Positions 48,701 to 60,925 of a stretch of DNA of 64,000 nucleotides are shown here, one piece after another (positions within the stretch are counted from its first letter, which is position 1; every line of letters starts with the position of its first letter). Where the stretch lies: the NCBI GenBank assembly GCA_033439295.1, contig JAVTLE010000014.1:372001-436000 (forward strand). The letters run 5' to 3'. The notes beneath the pieces are model-generated. The model searched no databases. It was not told the origin of the DNA and saw only the letters and a program-made list of their open reading frames with translations. Both the position numbers and the translations under genes were made by a program. The stretch is from Deuterostichococcus epilithicus. Its lineage: Eukaryota > Chlorophyta > Trebouxiophyceae > Prasiolales > Stichococcaceae.

Positions 48701-50026
48701 TGCAGGGCGGGATTTGGAAGCTATGTCACCTATGTCAAGGTTGAACATGTCATTCCACAAGTGCACCCAAGGATCATGCTGGGCGGTCATGAATTCCTGC
48801 TGAGGAAGCGCTGCTGTCTCGAATTTCAGACGGTAGTGTGGCTTGGAGTCATTGGCAGGCATGCACATGATTGCACTGGCTCGCCCCCTAAGGGCACGCT
48901 GCAGCTCGTGCACGACTGCATGATGGGAAGCCGTTCTGCAAGCGTTCATGCGTGAGCCTCTGCTGTCGCACAGGCAGCATCTACTGCGGGCGTCAAGCCG
49001 GCAAGCGGTTTCCCCGGCGCTGCCCTGGCCAGCAGCGCCTTAGATGGCGCAGCACAGGCAGTGCCCCAGCAGCCGGCGGCAGTGGCAGGCGCCGCATCTG
49101 TCCAGCCCCTGCCGCCTGCACGGCCGGATGGTCTCTCACTCAGCTGGCCAGCTGCACTGCGCGCTGTGGCGCTGCTGCACGCAGCGCCGGCGCTGGCCGG
49201 GATCGCCGTCCGTGTTGCCTTCCGCCACACAAGCTGCGACGGCGGCAGCGCAGCAGCAGGCTTTAGGCCCGCGCCCTGGCTCGCCACCCGCCTTGGCAGC
49301 AAGTTTGGGGGCGCAATAAACGTGGGTGTGGCCGCTTCGACGACGGCGGCGTGCGTGCTGGCGACTGTCGCATGGCGGCACATCAGGCTGATTAGCAGCG
49401 GCGGCGGCGCTGGCGCCAGCGGGAAGGCTGGCAGCAGCGGCGGCGGCGGCAGCAGTGAAGGCAGCAGCGGCGGCGGCGCTGCCGGCGGCATCAGCGTCGT
49501 CGCAAGCAGCAGCAGCGCCGCTGGGGCGGCAGGCCTTGGTCTTGCGCGGTGGCGGCCGGCGCTCGCCGGCCATGGCTGGCGGCGCCTCAAGGCGGCCCTG
49601 CTGACGTCTGTCATTGTGCAGCTGTCGGTCGCGGCGTGCATCGACTGGGCAGCTGCCGCCGCAGCGCTGCTGCTCGTCACGCCCTGGCTGTGCGCTGCGC
49701 GGCCACTGCCGCGGCAGCAGCAGTCAAGCGTCGGTGACCGTGGCAGCTTCGCACTGCTGGTGCTCCTGTCGCCGTGGACACTGCTCGGCATCCTCGGTGG
49801 CGTAGCGGCAGCGCAGGACGGGATGCTGTTGGGCGGCATCTTGCACGATGTTGCGGGCGACGCAGCGGGTGCGCTGGTACCAGGGCAGGGTCTCACGGCA
49901 TTAGGAGCAGCGACCTTGGTTTTGAGACTGCTGGCTGCCAGCCATGTGCTGTTGGCGCTGGTGTTTGGAGTGTATCTGCCGGCGTGGGCGTGTTGTGCAC
50001 TGATTGCAGTGGCGCCAGCAGATTGA
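45771..50026 (+). CDS. GPI transamidase subunit GAA1 (GPAA1)
   Basis: Seven exons keep phase: 45771-45973, 46064-46548, 46785-46930, 47261-47596, 47828-48025, 48422-48619 and 48974-50026, giving 872 residues. An N-terminal membrane span (LISSCLYCAGVLGLLLLPLA) is followed by YHDENALLVG, LGMETYWQPF, CANLHGVLRSSRGDGKEALV, WLAKDLVWLVSDASCGLLPS, GQLPKLDLFYLF, AIGLPTAPHAAFKPYGVDAV and ERFHHSYFLYFLLSPDRFV, the order seen in GAA1. The last exon adds several membrane spans broken by a Gly/Ser-rich insert. GAA1 is part of the ER complex that attaches GPI anchors to proteins, with a luminal peptidase-like domain that forms the amide bond or binds GPI. The start at 45771 is preferred because the span begins about 25 residues in. 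It converges on the transporter gene with a 210-base gap. Confidence 0.92.
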
Positions 50027-50236
50027 GGCTATTCTTGCGAGGATGTCCTAATCCTGTTGCTGATCAAAATCGCTGGGAGACCGAAGTTTTCTAGAGGATG
50101 GTAGGCTGACCAACGTTCATTTGGTACGAACAATCAGCTCAGAGATAGAGATGTACTCTGGCAGTCTGCAGTTCTATAAATACGAAGGACCTAGATACGC
50201 GGGTCCAACACAGAGCTGCTGGCTTCCGCTGATAAG

Positions 50237-53200
50237 TCAGTGGAAGCGCTGCGACAACTTCTCGTACAGGTCTGTCAGCGACGATGCCAGGCCCACGCCC
50301 GACAGCGCAATTGCCACCGGGATGATGACGTAGCACAAGACCGCCTGCCACCGCGGCAGCGGCAGCCGCGGCCCCGACAGTTTGAGGCAGAACAGTGCCG
50401 GCAGCGCGTACGCCTGATCCACAACAGCATGGTTCAATAGATCACTTGCACGAGGTCACGTCACTGGGCGGCAGCCATGAAGCCAGGCTCTCAAGCAGGG
50501 CAGCGCTGCGGCAGGGTTTGCTTTCAACACGGCGAACGCCAGTGCCCTCATATATGCAACATGCAGGGTGCAGGCGCCAGCGGGAGCGTATGGGAACTCA
50601 GGCGCTCGCTCGTCGTGCAGCAAGCAGTCCATCAAAATTGCGGGGTTTAAAAGTGGCAAGCGGGCACACCGCTGTGAGGTCCCCCACGGCTGCGATGATG
50701 GCCATGACCAAGGAAAAGTACGGCACCAGCTGCGGCACAGTACAGAAACATGAGGAGTGAGTAAAGTGAGGGACCTGGGTCCCGGCCATGGCCTTGACGC
50801 TCAGCCTTCCAGTGTCCATGCGACCATGCGAAGGGAGGACGATTGAGTCGTGGGTACGAGGTGTGACTTCTGGCGGCCGAGGTCCCACCTGGCTGACAAC
50901 CAAAGAGTAGATGATGCCTAGGGTGGTGACCAGGCCCCAGATTCGTCGGCCCCTTGGCGAGGATCGTTCCTGTGAGCGAGCACGAGCTCTGGCATGAAGA
51001 GACAGGAAGGCAGGTCAACAAGCTCCAGACTGCACAGTCGCCGCGCACTCAATGTGCACTGCTTCGATGTGTGATGATGCGTGTAGGATGATATTGGGTG
51101 GGCAGTCCGCACCTCGGGAGTTTCCAAGTCGTCCGTGAAAAGGTGAAGCACCATGTCTGTCCTGCGCTGTCAAACCACAAGGTCAGCAATGACAAGCATC
51201 AAGGGCCGCAGGACCGAATGCCATCATCAACACACGACAAAAGTACGCAAAATCAGGCTCATTATTCAGCGCCTACCAGACGTTCAGGTTGATTTGGTAA
51301 GCGATGATGCAGTGCACTAGGATGCCGGCATTCATAGCGACCACCCAGCCGTCATTCTGCGCCAGTGGTAGAGGGCTTGGTGCGTCAAGCGGTGCAGTCC
51401 CCAGGCCCGAGGCATGCTCAGTGACCGCGATTCGACAGCAATGAGGGCTGATGTGAGACGGCACTGTGGAACTGCATGTGGGCGCCGCTGCTCATCAAAG
51501 TTGGTGGAAGGTCAGGGTGTGCCGGAAACTGCGCCTACCTCGAATATCGACGTCACCGGCTGCATGGTCAGCACAGAGGAACAGTGTCAGGAAATGAATG
51601 CTCACACACACAACTCTGAAGGAGCAGCTCACTGGCGGCACATTTGCCTCTGCCGCGCTGCTGGCATTGTTCGCTGACACATTGCCACTCGGTACAATTA
51701 ATCACCTCAGCTTGACTTGGCCAGCAGCCATGACAGCACAGGCACACCATGCAAAGCAAGCCCCCTGCAGCTGGACTGCACGCGCCTGCTCAAAGTTGAA
51801 GGAGCTGCCCAGGATGTGGTACCCATACAGCCCCAGTGCGACGTAGATGACAGTCATGAAGGCGCCAGAAAAGACAGCAGCGTACTTGAAGTCCCCCCGC
51901 CGCTTCATGCCCGCCACATACCGCACCCAGTTTACCTATGGCAGAGTTGAGGGTTTAGGGGTCAGGGGCTGACAGATACTCGAATGTGAAGCGTGTTTGT
52001 CCTGATCCGGATCGTTGTCAGGAGCCGTGCGCCGGCGCAGCTGACGCATAGCATCGCCATCCCTTGAGATGTCTGTCAGGACAAGTCCGTCCCGAAGTTC
52101 AGACGTCTCGGCGGCACCGGCGCACCATGCAAGAGCGGCCGCCCCGCATGGACGGCTGTCAGAAGGCGGGACTGAACCCCTAAGTCCAACTACTCAACAG
52201 GGAATCAGCCACACCTGGCCGCCGTAGGTGAACACGATATCCAGGACAGCGGTTACGCCGGCGCGCGGGTTTGTCTTGACGACCGGCACCATGTCGTGGT
52301 GGGGCGCCGGCGGCAGCGCCACCAGCTTGCCGAACACGATGGCCACCCCCACCAGCATGCCGATGGTGCCTGCAGGCGGGCAGATGCGTCCCCAATCGAG
52401 AATGGGCTTGCAACACGCCAATGGTGCTTGAGGAGCGAACAATGTGGACGCTGTCTGAAACGTCTGGCCGGCGCTTGCAGATGTGAAGGCAGGGCAGGCT
52501 GGGTACCCCGGAGGTGGAGGCGGTGGAGGCTCATGCGATCTGCTGCATACGCTCGATGCTGCATCATTGGGAGCAGAGACCCCTGCTGGCCCAATGGTGA
52601 CAAGATTATGCAGCGGCCATGTGCCGCGGGGCACCAGGGCCGTACCGCTGTAGGCGAGCCAGCTGATCTCGTCCAGCGTCTGGATCTGGCTGAGCGGCAC
52701 CATGAAGGCCGCGATGATGGCGCCCGCCGTCAGCTGCGGTCAGGCAAGGAGTACCACATGAGGATGAACACATCAATCTACCATATGAAGACAACCATAT
52801 AGAGATCAGCCTCGCAGCCGGCTCACACCGCGGCAAGACGGTCACTCAACTGCCATTCTGGCAGTCGCCAGCGGCGTGGACTCCACTACATCGGCGGTCG
52901 CACTAGATGGCCCGTCGCCCCATGGAGGCGCGCCGCCATTTCAGCATGCTGCAGGATCCACTCCGCACCAGACATCATCAACACAGAGGAGCGCGCGGCC
53001 CATAGATCCACCCCAGCAAGGCTTTTCTGGGCACGAGGCGGGACCTGACCTGGGATGTACCGGTCCGGTGCAGGATCTGCCGCAGGTTTTCGGTGCAGAT
53101 TAGCTGCAGGATCACGGGCTCCAGCGCAATGCAGGTGTAGACGCACAGGTACACTAGGCGGCGGCCACGGCGTCCCATTGCGGCGTCGCCAAAGTCGGCA

Positions 53201-54399
53201 AAGGTCTGCACTCAGTGAGATATTGCTTGACTTCATCAGCACCAGCAACTGATCGCATACATGCGGTCTAATGAGCAAGCGGCCGCGAACACATCTCCAA
53301 GCTGCAAGGTCCTCCTAATGAGCACATGGTCTCAAACGCGGGGCAGAGCCACATGCTTGGTGGCCACCCTTGGAAGAAAGCCTCAACCACCATCTGCAGC
53401 GCCGTCATGATTTCCGTCGTCAACTTGCAACAGCGGCAGCCCACCTGGGCACGTGGCACGAGCATCCCGAGGCGGGTGAACAGCAGGCCGGAGAACACCA
53501 GGCCGCCCGCCGACAGGAAGGTCACGCCAAGACCCACCGCCCAGCCCAGCCTGCAGGGCGACGTCAACGAGGTTGACAGATGCAAAGAGAGGAGGGTGGT
53601 TGCTGCGGGGCGAGCAAGCAATGGCATGCCTGCACGGGTGGCTTGCTCGAGCCAGAACACCACTAGGCAGCAGTGCGTCGAGATGCTGCTGCCACGAATG
53701 AAGCACGTGCGTGAAGGTATTTCATGTGCGGAAGGCATTTGGCGTCACAGGTACAGCAGGGAGCGTGAGCACCTCGCAAAGTCTGCAGGGAGCGTCAGGG
53801 TTCCCAGCCCGAACATGTCTGCCAGCAGCACCGCCGCCGTCGCCTGTGCCGCACGCGGACACCACTTCTAAGGAAACCAGGATTGTGCTTGAGGCTGGAA
53901 AACACGAGAATGGCTGCTGAGGCAGCCTTTGGGACAGCGAGAAAGTGCTGCAACATGGCTGTCGGTAAAGCGCGTGCAGCTTGCCTGCCATGTGGTGCCT
54001 GTCTTGCGCTCCTTTGCCGCCAGCGGCTCCGTGAGGGAGTCCGTGCGTGACACGCCTTTCAGTGAGCAAATTTCTGCTTTAGAGGGCCAGGACCTCGTCT
54101 GTGAACACAGGCATACAATGCGGCTGTGCAGGCAATGAGGCAATGCACCACAGTGATGCGTGCACCACCCTTGTGTTTCACTTGCCAATGCGCGGTAGAC
54201 GTCAGAATTGCGCCGGGCATCCGACACCAGAGAGTATCATGGCACCTGCATGGTCCAGAGTGGGGGGCGGCGCCTCTGCCGTCTCCTCATCATGCTGCTC
54301 CTCCACGTCGTCATCCGGCTCGAGCGTGAGCTGTGCGGCCGCCTCTGGCGAGAAGTGCGAATCACTGCGGAGCAGCGTGCGCCTCAGTAGCGAGGACAT
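50237..54399 (-). CDS. AAAP-family amino-acid transporter
   Basis: The minus-strand exons include 54399-54246 (acidic cytosolic N-terminus starting MSSLLRRTLLRSD), 53867-53773 (ATAAVLLADMFGLGTLTLPA), about 53554-53450 (LGWAVGLGVTFLSAGGLVF), about 53205-53065 (RLVYLCVYTCIALEPVILQL), about 52736-52650 (AIIAAFMVPLSQIQTLDEIS), about 52370-52207 (GMLVGVAIVFGKLV and FTYGGQ), 51935-51786 (VAGMKRRGDFKYAAVFSG, VIYVALGLYGYHILG), 51356-51277, 51161-51113, about 50960-50890, and two C-terminal exons ending LTDLYEKLSQRFH at 50237. Eleven-span AAAP carriers move amino acids or auxin with protons across plasma or vacuole membranes. Substrate cannot be told from sequence. The joins between the first two exons and near 50960 are not in phase as drawn. 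Confidence 0.85.
51950..51966 (-). repeat. CCCTAAA telomere-like motif next to acceptor (minus strand)
   Basis: Plus-strand TTTAGGG reads CCCTAAA on the transporter's sense strand. It ends about 15 bases before the acceptor of the exon that starts at 51935. Confidence 0.65.
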
Positions 54400-54989
54400 G
54401 ACGGACAGTTCGGGACTGCTAACAGTGTGAGCAGCGTTCTGAGTCCAAAGTCCTTATCGTCCCGCCCTCAGGATCGACCGATGCTCAGCACGCATCCAGG
54501 TATGAAAATTTTGCTATAAGCAAGAAAGCGTGATATGCGCCGGCGCGTACGATGGCACAGCCTGATGACAGATCAATGCCGTGAAATCTCCAATTTTGCG
54601 CGAAATGGAACCTACGAGGCAGCTAAATTCTCAGCAAATGAGCCGTAGCAATGCCGTCGTAAACTTCACAAACCATTCGAACAATTCAGGCAAGTGCGCT
54701 GCGAGAGCGCTCAGCGACAGACCAATGGCATCTGGCCGCCTGCACCTCTGATCCAGCGCTCGAAATGGGAATTCTGTTCTAATATTCTCCGCGGTTATGA
54801 AAGCCAGCTGTCGCTCACACACCGAAGCCTCGCGCTAGTTGTTCGCGCGCAGCTACTGCCAACATCGAGTCTCGGCTTGCAGTGAGTCGCTGAGTAGCGG
54901 ACGCCGTCGGTGAGAGCAGCGCGCGACCGTGCGTTTCGAACCTGCTTTGAAGTTTGCAACATCGCCGCACAAACTCAAAGCCGGCAGGC
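54400..54989. promoter_or_regulatory. Divergent region of transporter (-) and NDC80 (+), with an E2F-like site
   Basis: At 54594-54605 lies TTTTGCGCGAAA, one base from the E2F consensus TTTSGCGCSAAA. It is 385 bases before the NDC80 start. E2F sites are usual for cell-cycle genes. The region is AT-richer than its surroundings. Confidence 0.5.
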
Positions 54990-57900
54990 ATGGACAGCCA
55001 CCGGCGGCAGACGCTGGGGGCGGTCAGCCCCAACGCCATGCCGAACCGGCGCATGTCCATGGCACCCAACCGGGTTGCGAAGGGCGGCAAGGCGCGGCAG
55101 TCGATGGTGCCACCAGGAAGTGCAGCGCCGGCGCGGCCAGAGCCGGGGCGGCAGGCCAACGCGCGGCGCAGCGGTCACGGCAAGGGCCCCAGCGACCCGC
55201 GGCCCATCACGGAGAAGGCGTGGCAGCTGCGGTGCATGAAGGATGTCATCGCCTACGTCAGCGCAAGGGGCTACGACAAGGAGATCGACCTAAAGGTTGG
55301 TGCAAGCCAATGTGTTGCTCAGTCAAGACTCTTATAGCCAATTCGCGTGTCAATGACACTGCTCATACGGTGTCTGCTGGGAGGTGTGCCACACCAGCGG
55401 CAAGTGCCGGGCAAGTGCCGGGCGCGCAGCCTCTGCTGCGATGCCCTTTGGCATGCCAGGCATATTGCCCAAACTGTAGACCTCACATCCAAACGCCGAT
55501 GCATAGCATATATGTGCTCGCATAATATATACTGCTGGTGGCGTGAGACCTGCTGCTTACTGAGACATTACGACTGCAATATGCAGAGGCTGGCGTCGCC
55601 ACGCAAGGCGGACTGGGAGCACCTCATCAGGTTCATGATGCGGCAGGTGGACCCGCGCTGGCAGGAGTCCCCTGCGGGTGCCAATGGCAAGCAGTCGCTG
55701 GAGGTGTGCCACCATGCCGGTGAAATGGGATCACCATCAACATCCAGTGCAGCTCTGCAGGGTTATGCTGCCTTTTGAAAGGCAGCATAAGCACCACTGA
55801 ATCCGTGGTAATGGCTCGATGACATTCGAGATCGATGCAGGAACTCCAGGCTGCTCCCAGCTGGCCGTGGTGGCGGGGCTCAGTGCTGCGCTGTCCCCAC
55901 TGCGAACGGTGACGCAAACTTATGTGGATGCATGGCATGCTGGTGTGCAGCCCGACATCGAGGCGTTCCTCAAGTGGACCGGCTACCAGCACGTGCCTGG
56001 CAAGAGCGCGCTGTTCACGCCTGGCAATGCCAGCACCTGGCCGCAGGTTCGACGCTGCACATGTTTGTCTGTAGCCCTGTGCTGCACAACGGCCGTCAGC
56101 TGGCCACAGGGCATGCCCTCACTACGGAATCGCTGGCTGCTGGGCCGCAGAAGGCTGCAATCCGGAGCTGACCCACCTCAATGGGTCTGCCTGGGAGCAA
56201 CACGTCGCACAAGCAGCACAACGAGCCATGCGCAGCGCAGCTGCTGGACGTGCTGCCCACACTGGCTAGCAGGATTCCATACGAAATGAGAAAGTTATCA
56301 ATCGAATCGCATGCGCGCCGCAGCTGCTGGGCGTGCTGCGCTTCCTGGTGGATTACCTGCACTACCGGGAGAAGGTTGCGGCGGCGCCGCCCGCGCACGC
56401 ATGGGAAAACAGTGCGCTTCCAAGACAACCTTTCCATACCCCAATCTCCTACCCGCGTGTGTCCCGCCCCTACCCGCAGTCGCCTGGCAAGCAACGAAAT
56501 CGTATGCAGCAGCGCTGAGGCGATATCCGGGCAGGCGCGGCCATGCACACACCCCTTCGCACATGCATACGTCAGACTCTGTCAGATCGTTCGCAGCCCC
56601 CCGGGCTGCTCGACAGGCGCCTTGCTCAGCGCCGTCGCCCATGGCTGCGCAGACGACATGGCGGAATTTGCGGACTTTGTGGAACGGACCTACGAGCGGT
56701 ACATGGCGGTGGACGATGAGGCGGACGCGGCCATCACGGCGGAATATGGGGCGGGCGTCACGGCGCGCAACGCAGAGCTGCGGTCCGGCAACGCCGCCAC
56801 CGCCGCGGTGAGCAGGAAACCCCTGTTGGCCGCCTTGCAGCAACGCTTCTCGCGGGGAGCAAAGCACGGGGCGCAGGTCACACACACACAACGCTGAGCT
56901 GCGCGCGCAACAGCGCCGCGCTGCAGCGGGGCCTCTGCTTGCCAATCTCCAAGTTGGAAAGCGAGGAGTTTGTTGGGTGTGCGCGGCGCCGTCTTCAGCT
57001 GGCAACTCGTGTTTCCCGCATCAATTCAAGTTCAATTCCCGGGTCCTCCATCTGCCAAGCCGGGCTGCAACAACCAGATGGATGAGGATCCCGTGGGCCG
57101 GACTGAGGGAGGTGTTTTGAGCGCTCACGCCAGCAAGCCTGATGCAAGGTTCGGCTCTCGGGGATCCTGCCGGAACAGGCACTTGTGTTGTGGAGCTGAT
57201 CGCAACTGCTGACGTCACGCACAGGAGAACGAGGTGTTGGAGGCGCAGCTGACGGGGACGCGGGCGGCGCCGGCGCCGCTGGCCGCGGCGCAGTCGGCAC
57301 GCGATGAGGCTGCGGCGGACCGCGCCAACTGGCAGCGGCACATCGCGGCCTTCCAGGTGAGGTTCCGACCGTCTCGGCCCTTGTCCTGCAAGGTGAGACG
57401 GCACTCGAAGTGCACTTGCACCGTGCAGCGCTGCTGGCGCCCACAGGAAGGGTGCCGCTTCGCACACGAGACTCTTCCCGGGCTTGACACCTGAGGAGGC
57501 GGCTCTGCTCCAGCCATTCCCCTCTCGTTGCTTTCCCCAACCGGCATGCTCTGCAGCTTCGGCTCCCTGCAATTTCCAGGGCTGAGCGGGAGACGCTGCG
57601 GCGAAAGGAGGTGGTTTTGAACAGCGCTGCCCCGACCTTCCGACTGCCAGCATTTCTCGCAGCCACTCCAAGCGCATGCCAATGGCATGTCGTGGCCCCC
57701 CCAGGCCAAGCGGGAGGCGCAGCGGCAGAAGGAGGCGGACTGGAGGCAGCAGGTGGCGGCGCTGGCGCAGCGCGTGGCGGCTGCCCGGGAGGAAGGTTCC
57801 CAGCTGCGCCGCCGCGTCGCGGAGCAGCCGTACACCGCGGAGGAGGCGGCGCAAATGAACGCCGACAAGTGAGTAGGGGGTTGGAAAAATACTCCGACAG

Positions 57901-60900
57901 TAAGCAGCCCCCCCTGCGGCCCGCCTGCTCTTGTTGCCAGGGGCTCCCTGCCTGCAGATTGGTCCCGGTCCTAGACGCTGCTTTCGGCGTCCAGCATGCT
58001 AGGCGCGCTGCGTGGCGCGTCAGCATGCCACTGCAGCACAGCCGCACGATGTTGACGGCAAAGCCCTCCTCCAGCTCAGCAGGAATGCCAGCGCGTGATG
58101 GCCCCACCTCCTGGGCTCTCCTTTTCGCGGCCCCTGGCAGACCTGCGGCAGAACTCTTGAACCTGCCGCAAAATCGGCGGACCTGCCGCGCGCAGGATCA
58201 AGGAAGGGGAGCGGCTGACAGCGGCACGCGCCCAGGTGGCGGCCCTGGAGCAGGCCGTGCAGCGGGCGGCCGCGGCCGTCGGCAAGCGCTTTGACGCGCT
58301 GGACGCCGCCGCACAGGTGCCGCTATGCAGTGTTCAAGGCCACACAGCTTCTGCACCCCTCCTGGTGGCCCGATGCTGCATTCGCCCCGCAGCTCAGCCG
58401 TTGTGCGATTCACTGACCTGGCCGGCGCGATCAAAAGATCAAAGTCGCGGTACCCGTTGACATTGGGTGCGCACTGATGCGGCTGAGCTGGGCAGCAGTG
58501 CAGACAGGGCAGCAGTGTAGACAGGCGGAACCATAGCACGGCAGAGGAATGGCCTAGGGCTGCTGCATTGCTCTGCAGGCTCCCGCCGGCAGGCCGCTTT
58601 CCGCTGCCACGTGATGCGCCGAGTTGCTGACTGGCAATGGCCAATCGCGCTGGGCTCTTCAGCACGGCGGCGGAGCAGCTCAGGCTGCTGGATGGCGTGG
58701 TTCGAACTGGTATTGCCGGCATTGCTGTCAGCCTGGTGCGCTGCAGCGGCCCTGCTCACCGGTGGCACACGGCAATGCGCAGGGCTTCAACACGGCGGCG
58801 GAGCGGCTGGGGCTGCTGAACGGCGCGGGCGTGCCCGGCAAGCGCGCGCGTGGCGTCGCCTACGAGGCGCGGGTCGACCGCGGCGCGACCGCCGCCGCCG
58901 ACTTCGTGTCGTCAGACCTGAAGGTGGGTCAAAGACAAGGTTCCAGCTTTGTGATAGCCAGTGAGGTTACTGTGCATTGTTTGCGGACTTCATCTACCCA
59001 TCGGGTTTTGCTGTGGCGTGCGGTGTGATGCGGCAGCAGTCGCTGCCGCGGACAGCAGTGGCTGCGCCCTGTGGCGTGTGGGACGGGCCCCTGGAGGCAA
59101 GCTGACGGGTGGCCTGCTGCCAGGTACCCGCCTGCCGAATAGTCAGCAGACACCAGCAGCCAGCTGAGAAGCACGACAAACTTCATAACACCTGTGTGAA
59201 CACCTGAGCCGGGGGTTTGGCGTGGTGCAGGCGGCGTTGGCAGGTCCGCACTGGGTTTGCGAGCGTGCCGAGCCGGAGGATACCGGACAACACGCCCCAC
59301 GCAAAACCCTCCTCGAGGTTCTGTGAACGCCCAAGCCTCTTAAGATCTCAAATTGTTGGATTCAGACCTGACAGAGCAGTCTGTGTCGAGTGCAGGGCAC
59401 GGTGCGGGCGGGACTCGAGGCGCTGCGGGGGGACTACAAGCGCGCCGAGACGGAGCTCACAGCGCGGCGGTTCGCGGCGGAGGAGGCGCTGGCTGCGCTG
59501 CAGGACGGCAACCGCGAGCGGGGACAGGACAACATCATCCTGGACCACGACGTGCGAACTCTGCGTTGGATTTTTGCCGAGGACACTCATTGCCGCACCA
59601 CAGCACCTGCGATGATGTTTTCCAGCCGGCAACCCCTTCACTGCACCTGCTGCCTAGCGGCGAGCTCGATGCGGCCGTGGCTCACATGCGCCACCGCACT
59701 GCGCTGCCAAGCTGGGCCGTCTGTACTGTTCGTGCTCGCCTCGCAGCTCCCCCACCGGCTGACGCAACGCCTCCAGGCGGCCGACGTCGCGTGGCAGGGC
59801 AACTGGAGCCCGTGCTGGGTCCGCTCCCAAGGCTGCGACCTCTTTCCCACGTGCTGACGTCCTTCCTTCTTACTGTTCATCTCCTGCTTCCTCGCAGGTG
59901 GCGCGGCTGCAGGTGGCGTACGATGAGGCGGACGCGGCGGCGCAGCAGGGCGTGGCGGCGCTGCAGGCGGAGGCGGCGGCGCTGGCGGCGCAGGCGGCTG
60001 AGCTGCGGGGCGCCACCTCGGACGGCGTGCTCCGCTCCAAGCAGGCGCTGCTGGCCAAGGAGTCCGAGCTGGAGCTGCTGCAAAAGTGCGATTTGTGGTT
60101 TCCAGAGGGAATGTGGAACGCGGAAATGAGGCAAGGGGATCCGCTAGTCCCACATCTGGTGGGGTGGGCGACACCAGGCGGCATGGCGCGCTCCAAGCAG
60201 GCGCTGCTTGCTAGAGAAGCCGAGCTTCAGCCCCTGCAGTAGTGAGCCCGTGGGAGGGATGGCGACGGGTATGGGGTTGCTGGACAGGCGCGACAGCACC
60301 GGACTGCGAAGACGACCAGCATTGTCGCTTTTAGCGAGCAGAGCCTGGCCACAGGCGCTGGCGCACCTGATCTCAAGAGCCGGAGTGCTACTACCGACAG
60401 TGTGCGCTTGTGGCAGCACCGCGGCTGACTCTGGTCCACCACCTGAGCTGCTGGAGCCGCTGACGCCCGCAGGCAGTGCCTCGAGGAGGAGGCGCAGCTC
60501 AGCCGGGAGCTCGATGATGCGCTGTCCGTGCTGATCCAGCACCAGGTGCGCTGCTGCTTCAAACTGAAGTCAAAGACTGAGTGGCAGAAACAACATGCCT
60601 TGCAGCGTCTGGATGTAAGCACCTGAAACAGTGCCAGCATGCGGGCTGCGGCAGCCCTGGAGCTGCAATTTAAGCAGCTGGTACCTTGCTGGCTGCTGAA
60701 CCCGCGTGTGCATGGTAGCGTGCTCAGCATCAAATGCCTTTGACCTTCTGCCTCACCCGCTGCCCGGGCAGAGGAAAGCGTGTGTTGCAATCGCACACCA
60801 TCCGAACTGTGCGCTGCCGGCAGGTAGCAATGCGGCGGCGGCTGGAGAGCACGCGCAGCACAATGGAGGCGCTGCGTGACGCGACCGCCACGCGCATCGA

Positions 60901-60925
60901 GCTGTCTGCCTGCGTTGCCGCATGA
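54990..60925 (+). CDS. Kinetochore protein NDC80 (HEC1)
   Basis: The start exon 54990-55295 has a basic, disordered tail (GAVSPNAMPNRRMSMAPNRV) followed by DPRPITEKAWQLRCMKDVI, the hallmark start of the NDC80 calponin-homology domain. Exons 55587-55703 (WEHLIRFMMRQVDP), 55951-56046 (EAFLKWTGYQHVPGKSALFT, STWPQ) and 56324-56374 (LLGVLRFLVDYLHYREK) complete it. A later exon gives DMAEFADFVERTYERYM. Then come coiled-coil exons at about 57225-57356, 57700-57869 (RVAEQPYTAEEAAQMNADK, an NDC80 signature), 58198-58315, 58778-58923, 59395-59560, 59898-60090, 60471-60545 and the last from 60826 to the stop at 60925. The protein couples spindle microtubules to kinetochores within the NDC80-NUF2-SPC24-SPC25 complex. 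The join into the exon near 56600 is not in phase, so a small exon may be missed. Confidence 0.88.
58640..58725 (+). repeat. Decayed copy of an NDC80 coiled-coil exon start
   Basis: The segment resembles the real exon at 58778 onward (FNTAAERLGLLNG): the copy reads FSTAAEQLRLLDG. It lies in the preceding intron. Confidence 0.75.
60175..60242 (+). repeat. Decayed copy of an NDC80 coiled-coil exon end
   Basis: The copy encodes RSKQALLAREAELQPLQ, compared with RSKQALLAKESELELLQ at about 60033-60082, and ends in a stop. Confidence 0.8.

Noticed and set aside
48946-49896. Long minus-strand open frame (316 residues) opposite GAA1
   Set aside because: It is antisense to the last GAA1 exon, whose sense frame matches the family; GC-rich codon bias opens the opposite frame.
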